From: Actinernus sp. WN-2022 | Taxonomy: Eukaryota > Cnidaria > Anthozoa > Actiniaria > Actinernidae | Length of the DNA: 64,000 bases | Direction: 5' to 3' | Assembly (NCBI GenBank): GCA_030867875.1 | Contig: JAOWCC010001589.1 | Span: 78,329,537 to 78,393,536 of the forward strand | The notes under the pieces: generated by a model | Databases searched by the model: none | Told to the model about the DNA's origin: nothing | What the model saw: only the letters and a program-made list of their open reading frames with translations | Translations under genes and position numbers: made by a program | Shown: piece after piece, positions 26,401 to 35,402 of the stretch | Layout: every line of letters starts with the position of its first letter | Position numbering within the stretch: the first letter of the stretch is position 1

Positions 26401-29400
26401 GTTGCACCACTTATGTTGACATACTACATGTACATGCGATAGGAGAGACAGCTCCGGAATAGATCAAGTTCATTTCCCTGGATTCCATAGAGATGGAGCT
26501 TATTCAACATGATCTCATGGTCAATGAGGTCAAAAGCTTTCTTGTAATCCATGAAAACTAGGCTGCTTTATTTACATCGAGGTCAAAGTCTGAGTATCTG
26601 GTCTAATAGATGGATTAAGGCAGTCTTAGTAAAGAATGACTTCTGGGACCCTGATTGGACCTTGTATAATAGGTCGTTTTCACCCAGGTTTGACCATAGG
26701 GACTGGGCTATGTGTTTTTCAAAGACCTTTGACAGGAAAGGGAGAACTGAGATACTGTAGGTCTGCATTCGTTAGTTCATCTTTGCTGCCTTTGCCTTTA
26801 TAAGTCAGGGTGATCTTTGCATGCTTCCATAATGATGGGAAACATGTGGCACAGCGATTTCATTTATGCTGTAGTGCTTCTGTAGTGTGATACAAAGCAC
26901 TATGAAATAAAACAACAGTACATGCAGATTCACTACTACATGCAGCTCGCTTTCATGTAAGGATTCAGTCAACTGAAAACATTATAGGTCTGTAGCATTT
27001 CTGTTGTGCACTACAAAATGATACAAAATTTATAAACACCACTTCATGTACATGCAGACTCACTACTCCAATGCATGTACAATGTACATGGAACTCACTT
27101 TCAGGCCATTTGTTGAAACAATCATTAAATAACAATCACAACCCTTGTGGTCATTAATTGTAAGCAAACATGACATGCACTACAGACACTTGTATTTATC
27201 ATCACTGAAAAGACATCTGTAGAAGTGGATTATTTAGTTTAGCCTTAGTATTATTAATGCATGCAAAAAGGTTTACATTATTTTGTCCGAAATCCTGTAC
27301 TGTGGCTGGCAATTTTTGCAAAATTATGGTAGAAGACCATAATCTGTAAAAGTGTTCTTGATTTGAACCACATCGACAATATTAAATTTGATGAAAATTT
27401 GGTAACAAAAAAAGCTGAGAATCAAATGACAATACAAATGTATAAAAAAAGGAATATTTTGACAATGACTCCCTTTACATACAAATTTAATAATGAAGCA
27501 ATCTGACTGTATGCTTTTTTATATTTTCCTTTTTAGTGTATGGGGGATTCATATTTGTTTATTTTTCCATTCTCTCCTTTTATCTTCTGACCACATTCAT
27601 CTATTTTTGGTGGTTAGGGTGTAGAAGTGGGAGAGTATACAGTTTGTACATGTACGTTGACAGGGGAAAGAATGTCTTGTTCTCGTACATGTAGTGTTGT
27701 TTACCATCACACGTATCTCGTAAACTAACCATTGTTTTCCTAAAATACATTTACCAACAGTAAAACCATTGAAAGGGGACCATTTATCAAGAGCCATTGG
27801 TAGAGTAGCAGGAAAAGGGGGCAAGACAAAATTTACCATAGAAAATGTAACAAAAACAAGAATAGTCCTGGCAGACTCGTAAGTCAATTGCTTTTTTAGT
27901 CTTACTAATTGATGACTACATGTCCTATGTTTATGTAAATGTGCATGCTATTAAAGTGCCTACAACCCTTAGCCAGCTATCATTTTTTCGTAAACTAGGA
28001 AGGTGAAATTATTTTCTTCAAAAGAAAAAATCTGATTCGGTTTTTCCTTCATGATTTTATTGGCATTCAAACCGTACCTCAGCCCTAAAAATGTGGGCAC
28101 GCGAGGAACCTGGGCCGAGCTGTTCTGTGACGTAGCTTAAGGGACCGCTCTTGTTATCTTAACTGATTCCGAGAAAGTTTAGGGCTATTTTCAGAGAATA
28201 ATATAATAATAAATAATAATATCAGACTGCAGTTCAGGTAGTACATGTAGTTCTGACTCAAAAGGCAGTGAAAATGATTCAGAATGGAACTATAAATTAT
28301 TCCTTATGCTACATCATCAGCCAACTTGTTCCAAGACCTTTTTATGATTATTAAATTATCCCACAGGGAGCCAAAATGATGATTTTTAGCTGTAAAAAAT
28401 ACTATTTCAAAGATTGGACGTTTTTTTTTGCAAAATAATGTTCTATGAGACAAGTACCTTCGGAAAAATAATAAGATGAAAAGGGGTTATAGGCACTTTA
28501 ATAATAAGTGACATTATGCTGACAGGCCAGCTTTTAGCTTCGAGGACTGGCACTATAAAAGGGCCTCAACCACTGAGGTTGAAATACCTTCACTTGCCAA
28601 TCAGTCTTTGTCAAGTAACATCTCTGTTCAAAGCTTTGCAACGTGTGATGCTCCACTTCAAGAGTGATTTCTGACATTTGGTGTCATGCAAACTTGAATG
28701 TCTAAAATACACTGAAGAGTTTGTATTAAATGGTTCTAAAATGCTATTGAGAAGCTTACATTTAACTGAACAACTACATGTAGCTACAATGTACATTGTA
28801 GCTTCCTGCTGTTCACTTTTTCTTGGCTTATTTTAATTCATTTATCATAATATCAGCAGTTTAGTATTCTAGAGCGGTTTTCAATGGGGTGTTGAAAAGT
28901 AATTGCTTTTGAATTTGATTGGTTAGTTATCCATGATGGCATTTACTTTGCCTCGTGATTGGTTAAAGTAAAACCAATCGTGAATTACTTCAGTTCATGA
29001 TTGGTTCACTGATGTTTTTACTTGCTCCTGTGATTGGATCACTGGTTTTGGTTTTACGATGCAATTGAAAATCGCTCTAACAGGAGAAGACTGATTACTT
29101 GCTTACTTGCTTGAATGTTCTGAATTTGATTTTCAAACTTTTAATCCCAAATGGCAAGAAGGCCCACACTATAAACAGGTAAATAACCCCCCCCCCCCTG
29201 TTTAAGTGTTTGACTGTTGGCTATTAAAACAAGGGAAAAAAACATGAATCTTAAGGCTGCATTTTGCCTAAAATTTAACCTCCAATGTAACTTCCATAGG
29301 ATCCCATGTATAGTCTCCAGGGACTATCCATCATAAAGAGCCTTCGGGGTGTTATGCTCTGGGGTATTATGGCAGGAAAAAAAAGATGTGGGGAAACATC

Positions 29401-32400
29401 TGCATTATTTTTGATATAGTACATCATTTACAGCTTTAAGAAAATGATATATGATACATATATTTGTAATTAGAGAAAAGATAAAACTATAACTACGTGT
29501 ATGGATAATAATTATGTTACACAATCATGTACATGGCTAAAAATGAAAATGTCAGCTTGCTCATATCTTGAGTTTTACTTGCCTGAGGCAATTTTGATCT
29601 AGCCCAAATTTTGGTCAACATTTTAACAAACTTCTAGCAAACTTGCCTGTAAGGCAAGTGACTGACAAAAGGTACTTGCCCAACATGAAAATCTACTAGT
29701 CCTGGACTATTGGGCACAAGGTTTTTTCAAGCCCTGGATGTATATATTATTAATTATTCTTTTCTTTTTAGATTAAAAATAATGATGTATTTGTGATTTT
29801 TGCTGTTGCTGTTGCTGTTGCTGTAAATACATGTAGTATGAAATGAACTTCTGTGCTTATTTTTTCTCTTCAGAAAAATACACATCTTGGGATCATTCCA
29901 GAATATAAAGATTGCTAGAACAGCAATCTGTAATTTAATATTAGGTAAGTAACAATAGTGTTTGATTTGATCTCAAATCCTGGAGCCAGAAAAGCTTCAC
30001 ATCCTGTTTCAAGCCTTCTTTTTCAGTCTATCACACTGTTGAGTTACCAGATCTACTATAAATATGATAAAAAAACAATATACTGATACATGTACATGTA
30101 AAATGACCCATTTCAAATGTTCTGATTCACTGGCTGATTTTCATTGTCCATGTAAGGACAAACCATTGAAGTAATGTGATCACTCACACATTAACACACC
30201 ATCTCTGAAGCCCTGCTTGCACTCAACTAATTTGCTGTTGTAAAAAAGAAAATTGTTGCCTGCCAACTCCTTGTGCATCCACAGTACAAAGTATGCACAG
30301 TAGGCCATTTGATCAACTGGTCACATAACCTTGTCAGTCAGAAACATTGGCATAAACCCAAAATGGATGCCAAAAATGGAAAGAGCATTGTAAAATAATT
30401 CATTAGTAACTGATGCAAATTTCTTCTTTATCTCTACAATTGAAGCAATTATATATTTTTTGAAATCTCTAAATTTGACAGTTTGTGAGCTGGACTGCAA
30501 GCCATGCTGTCCAGCTTTGTAAACACTGTTAAATTTGGAGATTTCAAAAAATGATAATTGCTTCAATTTTAGAGATAGTAAGATGAAACTTTTATCAATT
30601 ACTAATTCCATTTTGGGCTAGTGCCAATATTTCTGACTGACAAGGTCACATGACCATTGATGCAAACAGCCTATTATTTGTATCATTTGTATGATGAAAA
30701 TTAATATGGTCAATAAAATCCAAGAAGGTTCAATAATGATATGACTTTTATTCAAGCTTAGTGTCTTCCCCAATCAAATTTAGTGTTGCAATGTATGTAT
30801 ACTTATGATATAAACTAGCTGGTTAGCATTGTGGGATTGTGTGTGTATATATATATATATATAATTTATAAAATTTATAGGTAAACTAGATTTGATCATG
30901 TTGAAAAGACATCTATTGTTGAAGCAGCATTTAAAGCGTCCAGTTCTTATTCTAGGCAGTGTGTATTCATGGCCATGGCAGTGTTTTCCTCGCCTTTGAG
31001 GAGCAACTTGTGGTCCCTACTATTAATTATGTCTTCAATAAATACACTCACGTCCTGCTCATGCACCCACTGGTTTTTCAATACCTCGAGCAAGCTTATT
31101 TTTTTCTAGAACACGAAGAACCATCTATTTGTTCATTATAAAATAAATTTGATAGGACACATGCTCTGATTGGCTGAAAGCCATGTTTCTATAATATGTA
31201 GAAACATAGAAAGTACACACTTGAGCTAGTTGGGAGAATTTCCGTTTTGAGCGGTTTTACTTGTTTTTAAGTAATGGTCCAGATAAGAACTGTAGTGCTC
31301 TACGGCAGGGAATGTTAAAAGGTGTTAATTTTCTATTATTCTTTCTCGCAATTTCATTGGGTGAGTTATAAATTCAATAGAAACCCATCGAAATAATCAA
31401 TTTCATTCGAGATTTTTTTGTGGTTTGAATTTATTTTTGATCAAACTAATATGGTTTAATTTCGAAGAATATTGTGTGTGGGGAAAGTACTCAAATTTGC
31501 GATTGAAAAATATTTTGTTTTCTCGATATCCGATTGGCTGGATGGTGGCTTCTCCGAGTTTTCACAGAAAAAAGAGCCAATAGCATAACAAATACTTTAT
31601 TTTCTAGATGTATTTTGGACTGTATACACCTCCTAAAGCACTAAGGCATATTCAAGCAAAATCGTATGTGAGGGAGGCTCATTGCCGCAGAACAATGGAT
31701 TCTACTACAGTTCTTATCTGGACCATTACTTAAATAGAAAAAAAAACTGTTTGTGTTCCCATAGTTGTAGAAACACTTGTAACAAGTTACTTTATCCATA
31801 GAGGGTGACACGTTTACCACTAACATGTAGCTCCGTAATCTTCCACATGGCCCTCTGTTGACTTAGGCCTACGATTTTACGTCCTTATCCGAGAAGACGT
31901 GAAGGTCTAACCGTTAAAGGAGCAGTGTCACGATTCTGATTGGTTGTTATAGACAATGGCAAAATCACGCTATGTCACGCGCTGCTGCAAATTTCCCTTT
32001 CGATTGAAATAAATAAAATGCTGCTTTATAAAAATATAACATCAAACCTAACCATATAATACTGAAGTATAGTTTTAAAGCAATTTCGGCTCGAGATATC
32101 GTGCAAATACGCCGATGCAAGAGGATTACTCACGGACTTCTACTTCTGTCACATCTTTTGATTTCTTGTCCGCCTGACACATTTTCAAAATTTTGGGCAT
32201 GAATATTAATCGTGACACTGCTCCTTTAAATGTATAGGCAGCACCTTCTACCAGTTATTTTAAGACCCTGAGTGGTGTGGTCCAGCTGGGGTTTGAACCC
32301 ACGACCCCATCGCGTGTTCCCATTGCCATTTCTCATTCTCCCAAACTCCCACTCATGTTTCTATACAATGTAACTAAGGAACACTCAAATATTTTATATT

Positions 32401-32531
32401 TGAATGTTAAGTAAAAGGTCCAGATGTATGACTAAATAATGTGCCATGTTCTTTCCATTTCAGGGAGCCCCCCTTCGAAGGTTTATGGTAACATGAGATC
32501 AGTGGCAAGCAGATCAGCAGAGAGGTTTTAG
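11444..32531 (+). CDS. PNO1: RNA-binding protein PNO1 (partner of NOB1, Dim2), complete, 7 exons
   Basis: Exons: 11444-11608, 13330-13479, 20736-20819, 24603-24663, 27761-27878, 29874-29944 and 32464-32531 (stop TAG). All introns are GT-AG and phases match, giving 238 residues, close to the roughly 250 of animal PNO1. The first 55 residues are charged and disordered ([27 protein letters not shown]). Next come [20 protein letters not shown] and a degenerate first KH-like region, then a second KH domain with [12 protein letters not shown] (GxGG at 171-174) and [17 protein letters not shown]. The C-terminus is [19 protein letters not shown]1 binds the 3' end of 18S rRNA in pre-40S particles, recruits NOB1 and restrains its cleavage at site D in nucleolus and cytoplasm. 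Introns total about 20 kb and hold most of the transposons in this half of the window. Confidence 0.97.
12831..13133. mobile_element. Foldback MITE, 303 bp, 9 bp TSD (Mutator-like)
   Basis: GCCAAAGAC is duplicated at 12822-12830 and 13134-13142. Arms of about 135 bp begin TAGCCTGCGAATACAGCC and end in the inverse of TAGCCTGTGAATACAGCC. CATACTGATGACGTTATGTG pairs exactly with its inverse in the other arm. It lies in PNO1 intron 1. The TAGCCTG end is shared with the 5.1 kb element at 14071. Confidence 0.85.
13602..13790. repeat. Partial copy of the TA-flanked GAGCGGTTTT MITE family
   Basis: Contains GAGCAAGTAAAAATG, CATGAACTGAAGTAATT and TCACAGCCAATTGAAAAGCTAAGCAA in the order seen in the copies at 5205 and 28872, but clean ends are missing. 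It sits in PNO1 intron 2. Confidence 0.5.
14456..15436. repeat. Inner inverted repeat nested in the Tc1-like element
   Basis: CCATGG(T/A)CCCCCTATAAAATTTTCTCAAA at 14456 pairs with its inverse ending near 15436, about 980 bp apart. Likely another inserted element. Target duplication unclear because the ends are palindromic (GTCCATGG). Confidence 0.6.
15733..15957. repeat. GTGGCTAGCCGTTG minisatellite
   Basis: Irregular tandem units based on GGTGGCTAGCCGTTGGTGGCTCAGA degrade into GTTAGTGGCACTAGCGCCGC toward the right TIR of the Tc1-like element. Subterminal repeats like this can be transposase-binding sites. Confidence 0.6.
16152..16640 (-). pseudogene. RecQ-type DNA helicase fragment with exon remnants
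   Basis: Read on the - strand in order: [11 protein letters not shown] (start of the RecQ ATP-binding region), [15 protein letters not shown], then after a one-base frameshift [19 protein letters not shown] (motif Ia), and finally [16 protein letters not shown] (motif II, DEVH in place of the usual DEAH). Splice-like signals remain: CAG before LFPH and GTAAGT within the W codon of VTEW. The Walker A lysine region is not found. Stops and the frameshift make it non-functional. It lies inside the 5.1 kb Mutator-like element, so it may be a captured host fragment or the remnant of a transposon-encoded helicase. Confidence 0.75.
16850..18337 (+). mobile_element. LINE reverse transcriptase, recent but broken (jockey-like)
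   Basis: RT motifs in order: [51 protein letters not shown], a [20 protein letters not shown] block with one stop, and FADDTNIF (FADD in place of YADD). Then come [28 protein letters not shown] and the C-terminal domain ending [18 protein letters not shown]. Two or three frameshifts or stops (near 17138, 17430 and 17990) inactivate it. The endonuclease domain is missing, so the copy is 5'-truncated. It sits inside the Mutator-like element. Confidence 0.9.
18410..19130 (+). repeat. LINE 3' region with AGTATT repeats and a 240 bp tandem duplication
   Basis: AGTATT hexamer runs at 18420-18480 and 18640-18690 head two similar blocks of about 240 bp (TTATGAAACTTGAGAAACATTA, then CCTTTTGTATTA and CACCCTTTTCCTCTGCTCTT). 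The end, AAATAAATGAATCTGAATC, resembles a LINE 3' tail. Confidence 0.6.
19572..19705. mobile_element. Hairpin MITE, family GGGCTGTGTGCAAAA, copy 1
   Basis: GGCTGTATGCAAAAAGTG pairs with CCTTTTTACACACAGCCC; CTAAATTCTCC...TTTGTTTTCTAAG fills the centre. Diverged from the near-perfect copy at 20971. PNO1 intron 2. Confidence 0.7.
20000..20045. repeat. Poly-G tract
   Basis: GGGAGGGAGGGG followed by an unbroken G run of about 18. A low-complexity run in PNO1 intron 2, with no element ends identified around it. Confidence 0.6.
20512..20614. mobile_element. Hairpin MITE, same family, copy 2 (truncated left)
   Basis: Contains AAGTGTCTGTTGATCGCATTCTAAATTCTC, TTCTTTGTTTGCTAATGG and ACTTACGCCCTTCAAT in family order, lacking the outer left arm. 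It ends about 120 bp before PNO1 exon 3. Confidence 0.55.
20971..21108. mobile_element. Near-perfect hairpin MITE, 138 bp, copy 3
   Basis: GAAGGGCTGTGTGCAAAAAT at the left pairs with its exact inverse at 21108. The arms match nearly base for base through AGCATAAGTGTCCCCTGATC and TCTAAATTCTCC, around a loop TTCAATTTCTTTGTTTTCTAA. A young insertion in PNO1 intron 3. Confidence 0.8.
21418..21874. mobile_element. Long-TIR element, 457 bp
   Basis: TACTACCATTTGCAAGCTAC at the left and its inverse at the right. Homology extends over about 90 bp per arm, through TTTGAAAC(C)TAGACGTCTGGC and AAACCTTTGCAATT. No coding content. PNO1 intron 3. Confidence 0.75.
21934..23381 (-). mobile_element. hAT element with decayed TTF-finger transposase, 1.45 kb
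   Basis: The left terminus CAGGGGCGGATCCAG and inverted right terminus (CAGGGTCGGATCCAG) are the classic hAT form. GTGGATTCC follows inside both arms. ATAGT flanks the element directly on both sides (21929-21933 and 23382-23386), a 5 bp duplication rather than the usual 8 bp. A transposase relic lies inside on the - strand. Located in PNO1 intron 3. Confidence 0.85.
21960..22906 (-). pseudogene. hAT transposase (TTF-type zinc finger, ZMYM1-like), fragments
   Basis: At 22496-22906 the frame has a TTF-type finger: [18 protein letters not shown] followed by CLPCVMFG, then [20 protein letters not shown]. After a frame change comes [17 protein letters not shown] and LQQFIAKNR (22374-22571), then [18 protein letters not shown] (about 22235 downward), where the hAT DUF4371-like core should begin. 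The catalytic core and dimerisation region are absent, so it is dead. These proteins are often named zinc finger MYM-type protein 1-like in animal genomes. Confidence 0.8.
24022..24312. mobile_element. Foldback MITE, 290 bp
   Basis: Arms of about 85 bp: CTGCTGTAAGAACACCTCAAAAC, CCAAAT.TAA.GGTTA.ACAATGTTT.GGAGC and their inverses. The inner centre TCTGTAAAAAAATG resembles that of the 59868-60174 repeat. Located just before PNO1 exon 4. Confidence 0.7.
24795..26830 (-). mobile_element. Decayed LINE on the - strand
   Basis: From high to low coordinate: [18 protein letters not shown] (RT start, about 26760-26700), [20 protein letters not shown] (about 26520-26450) and the thumb/C-terminal part [28 protein letters not shown]...LCH (25805-26041). 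The AATGGAATAGAATAGAA motif at 24802 is a probable 3' tail. Many stops and deletions. Lies in PNO1 intron 4. Confidence 0.75.
27955..28497. mobile_element. TTAA-flanked MITE, AGTGCCTA ends, 543 bp
   Basis: TTAA at 27951-27954 and 28498-28501. Ends AGTGCCTACAACCC at the left and GGGGTTATAGGCACT at the right. Termini match the 3.7 kb element at 451-4159, so they belong to one family. PNO1 intron 5. Confidence 0.8.
28872..29077. mobile_element. TA-flanked MITE, GAGCGGTTTTCAAT end (copy 3)
   Basis: TA at 28870-28871 and 29078-29079; ends GAGCGGTTTTCAAT and ATTGAAAATCGCTC. The interior has the family CCAATCA and TTACTTGCTCCTGTGATTGG motifs. PNO1 intron 5. Confidence 0.8.
29802..29823. repeat. GCTGTT microsatellite
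   Basis: TTGCTG units repeated about four times, 50 bp upstream of PNO1 exon 6. Confidence 0.7.
30299..30674. mobile_element. Foldback MITE, about 375 bp
   Basis: AGTAGGCCATTTGATCAACTGG...ACCTTGTCAGTCAGAAA pairs with TTTCTGACTGACAAGGTCAC...AACAGCCTATT. The inner arms AATTGAAGCAATTAT and TCTCTAAATTTGACAGT also pair around a CATGCTGTCCAGC centre. PNO1 intron 6. Confidence 0.7.
30838..30863. repeat. GT/TA microsatellite
   Basis: GTGTGTGTA followed by about ten TA units, in PNO1 intron 6. Confidence 0.7.
31918..32225. mobile_element. TTAA-flanked MITE, AGGAGCAGTGTCACG ends, 308 bp
   Basis: TTAA at 31914-31917 and 32226-32229. AGGAGCAGTGTCACGATT at the left and its inverse CGTGACACTGCTCCT at the right. 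238 bp before the last PNO1 exon. Confidence 0.85.
32255..32315 (-). repeat. tRNA-like B-box fragment, probable SINE scrap
   Basis: The - strand reads CGTGGGTTCAAACCCCAGCTGG, matching a Pol III B box (GGTTCAAACCC). No matching acceptor stem or A box is seen nearby, so it is not a tRNA gene. Confidence 0.35.
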
Positions 32532-32859
32532 TGATTACTCAATGAGAATTGATAATATGTATAAACAATCGAAACTTTAATCAGCATTCCAATACACAGT
32601 TTTCAGTGGAGAATGGTAATAGCACGGGCAAAGCACCCTGGATCCTCGAGTATGGTGATGTAAAAGCATCGTGTGTTGAAAAGTAATTGCTTTCGAATTT
32701 GATTCGGCCATTCCTCTGACAGTAGGAGAACAGCCTGACTGCAATGTATTCTTGGGTTGCAACCAGTCCTGCGAGCGGAGCCTTCTTGATTTTTTGTGGA
32801 GTTGAAGAAGGCTCGCAGGGTATCATTCCATAAGCCTCGGCCAAGCTAAAATTCAAACA

Positions 32860-32985
32860 ATGTTAGATTGCAAGATCCAACTTTACTCGATCTAACAATG
32901 TTCGATAGTTTGTGATCCCATGTTTGATTGCACGATCCAACTTCGCTCGATCGAATATTGTTCGATAGTTTATCATCCCTTAGAA
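32860..32985. repeat. Two direct units of a GATCCAACTTCGCTCGAT repeat
   Basis: TTGATTGCA(A/C)GATCCAACTT(T/C)(A/G)CTCGATC..A..A(T)TGTTCGATAGTTT occurs twice head to tail, about 63 bp per unit. Function unknown. Confidence 0.6.
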
Positions 32986-33049
32986 CATGGTCATACCCAC
33001 TCGACCAATCAGCGTTCCCCATTTCTGTTGTCTAAATCCCATAGTTAAG

Positions 33050-33146
33050 TAATTAGTATTCTCTATATAGAGAATACTAATAAGGCTATGAAACAATAGA
33101 AAACAATAGCCTTATTAGTATTCTCTATATAGAGAATACGAATTAC
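33050..33146. repeat. Long palindrome with internal palindromes
   Basis: AATTAGTATTCTCTATATAGAGAATACTAATAAGGCTATT occurs and then its inverse, giving a hairpin of about 95 bp in which each arm also folds on TATTCTCTATATAGAGAATA. Probably a MITE. Confidence 0.65.
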
Positions 33147-33253
33147 TCCCCTAGTCTAGACCCTGTATAATATTATTTCAAATGTTCAGAGTTTCTTACA
33201 GTAGTTGCCAATAATTTCAGAAAAGAATGCCTCGTGGATGTGACCAAATTCTA

Positions 33254-33403
33254 AGACGGTTAGATAATGAACACTCGAGTTCTATGTGATTAGAGTGCCT
33301 CGCATTTTAGATAGAAAACCACTCGCGCTAGCACGCTCGTGGTTTTCTATGTAAATGCTCGGCACTCTAAATCACAGAACTCTCATGCCATTATCTAACC
33401 CTT
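33254..33403. mobile_element. Hairpin MITE, GGTTAGATAATG ends
   Basis: GGTTAGATAATG at the left and CATTATCTAACC at the right; the inner arms TAGAGTGCC and TAGAAAACCACTCGCGC pair with their inverses. About 150 bp. Confidence 0.65.
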
Positions 33404-33923
33404 AAGTGTTTGTTGATGTTGAAGCAACTGTTTTTGTTTGATCAAAATGTTGGATGCTTTTGTTTGATCAAATGTTTGAGTGGCCGCCAATCCAACTTTT
33501 TCATCCAAGAAAGTTGGATCCTGCAATCCTACATTGATCGATGGTTTGGCTTTAGGGATTCAAATCACAATGTGTAGCAGCAGACTTGTTTCTTTGTTCG
33601 TTCCCATCCAACATGGCTGTCATGCAACCCACCAATTATGAAAAATCACTTAACGAATGGCACACAGATGAGTATTATAACTGTACAGAGAAAGGGGTCC
33701 TCGATATTGTGATTACCAATATGCAGTATGAGGTTATTAGAATGCATTTATCAAACTATGTGAACAGGAATATAGCTATTTTATTTGAGAATCCATCTTT
33801 ACACGTAAAACTGTTTTGAACTAGAGATTGTACAAATAAAAGAGTACATAAACATGATCGTGTGAGTGGAATAGAGCTCAAATATTTACAGTGTTTATGC
33901 TTTTCTTCCATTCCTTGTCTCTG

Positions 33924-34150
33924 AATTTCTAACGGGACCTGATACAACTACATGTATAGGGGCTGATCAGATCCCTGCTAATTTGCAGATCGAATTGGAA
34001 TTTAGCGTGTTGGTTTTCGTGGAGGGAGAAAAACCCTCTGGAGCAAGCGCGAGATACCAACAAACTCTACTCGCGTATAGCGCCACATCCCGAGATCGAA
34101 CCTGGGCCACAGAGGTGAGAAGCGCTTACTACTGCGCCACCCCGGCTCTC
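33924..34150 (-). repeat. tRNA-derived SINE, copy B (most complete)
   Basis: On the - strand the head (34150 to about 34085) is tRNA-like, with A-box-like GTGGCGCAGTAGTAAGCGC and B box GGTTCGATCTC. The body is shared with copies A and C (TTTGTTGGTATCTCGCGC, TCCACGAAAACCAACACG, TAGCAGGGATCTGATCAG, GTCCCGTTAGAAATT). The head is too diverged to be a working tRNA gene. Confidence 0.8.
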
Positions 34151-34432
34151 CATAACTTATTATCTTATGGATTGGAACAATGTAAGCTTTTCAGTACGAG
34201 AGAAAAAAAAGACAACCTGCACGCCAGCGTGATAGTTTTTTCATCGCCTAAACTATACAAAAATCGGTGTAATAAAATTATCTACACGTAAGTTACGTAC
34301 AACGTATTGGTAATGAAAATGCTCAAAATTGTGAAAAGTTTATTTGTAAAAATGTATCGTATTACAAAGTATTTGCAAAACCTCTGGAATTTGAATAGGA
34401 TTTTATTTCTCGAATGCTCGACCAGGAAGTCG

Positions 34433-34713
34433 AGGTTGTTTACCATTTACGCAAAAATTCCGGTCGGAAAACCGGTGTAAATGGTAAACAAAATTTCACA
34501 AACTGAATTTCACGATCGGAAAAACGTTTACCATTTGTACACAAACTGACCGGGTACGACCGACCGGGAATTGTAAATGGTACACGATTCAGTCCCATTC
34601 AGAAATTCCAGTTGGGAGTACCTTTTGAGACGTTCCATTAATTACGGAAAGAACCGAAAAAACATTTACCCATTGCATTCCACCCGAAATTTCCGTGTAA
34701 ATGGTAAACAACC
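34433..34713. mobile_element. TIR MITE, GGTTGTTTACCATTTAC ends
   Basis: GGTTGTTTACCATTTACGC at the left and the inverse of GGTTGTTTACCATTTACACGG at the right. Two further internal copies of GTTTACCATTT or its inverse lie in between. 281 bp, non-coding. Confidence 0.75.
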
Positions 34714-35402
34714 CGACTGTCTCTGTTTTCTGAAAAATAAGTTGGAAGCTTAGTTTTTGAACAATAAATTTCAAAGATATTAATCCTTATATTAATCTAA
34801 TGTTAATGTTCTCAAAACAAGAGAGATTCCAGCTCTATGTTCGAAGCCTAAGCTACTTGATAAGCTCTTCTTGAATTGCAAAATCTCTAACTTCAGTAAT
34901 TGCAAAATTATGACATGTGTTCAGCAAAGAGAAAGGACTGTTGATCTAACACGGGCGAGGCTGGGAGTTCCCAAGGAGATCGCTTAAACGCCACTTTCTA
35001 ATTCAGAACTGGTAAGGAAGGCGCCTACGTCACAAAACACCTGCCAAGCACGATACCTGTCCGAGAACCTGTCGGACAGGAAACCTGGCTCTTGAAATCT
35101 CTACTTAGCGGGAAACTCGGTTTAAATAACCTCTGAAACACGCTCATCGCTTCGAGAACTTAGTCCCGTACAGCCGTGAAAGGTACGGAAACACCCTACT
35201 ACTCTCTGCTTGTAGAATGCAGTCCGTATGAAAACATCTAGAAAACTGTACAAAATGTTCAGGGAACCGAACATGTACATCCCCAAAGTTATTTCTGTGA
35301 ATATATGATAAATCACGTATATACAATTCCTTGTTCGTGTGTATTAAACTATGTTGTAGTTTTAGCTTGTATCTTCGCTCGTCCTAATTGAGCAAATAAG
35401 CG

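Noticed and set aside
33586..33819. 77-codon frame starting near CAACATGGCTG as a small gene
   Set aside because: A YY1-like ATG context alone is not enough; no homology or exon structure seen.
34085..34150. tRNA gene on the - strand
   Set aside because: A and B boxes are recognisable, but the stems do not pair as a full cloverleaf and the sequence continues into a SINE body shared with two other loci.
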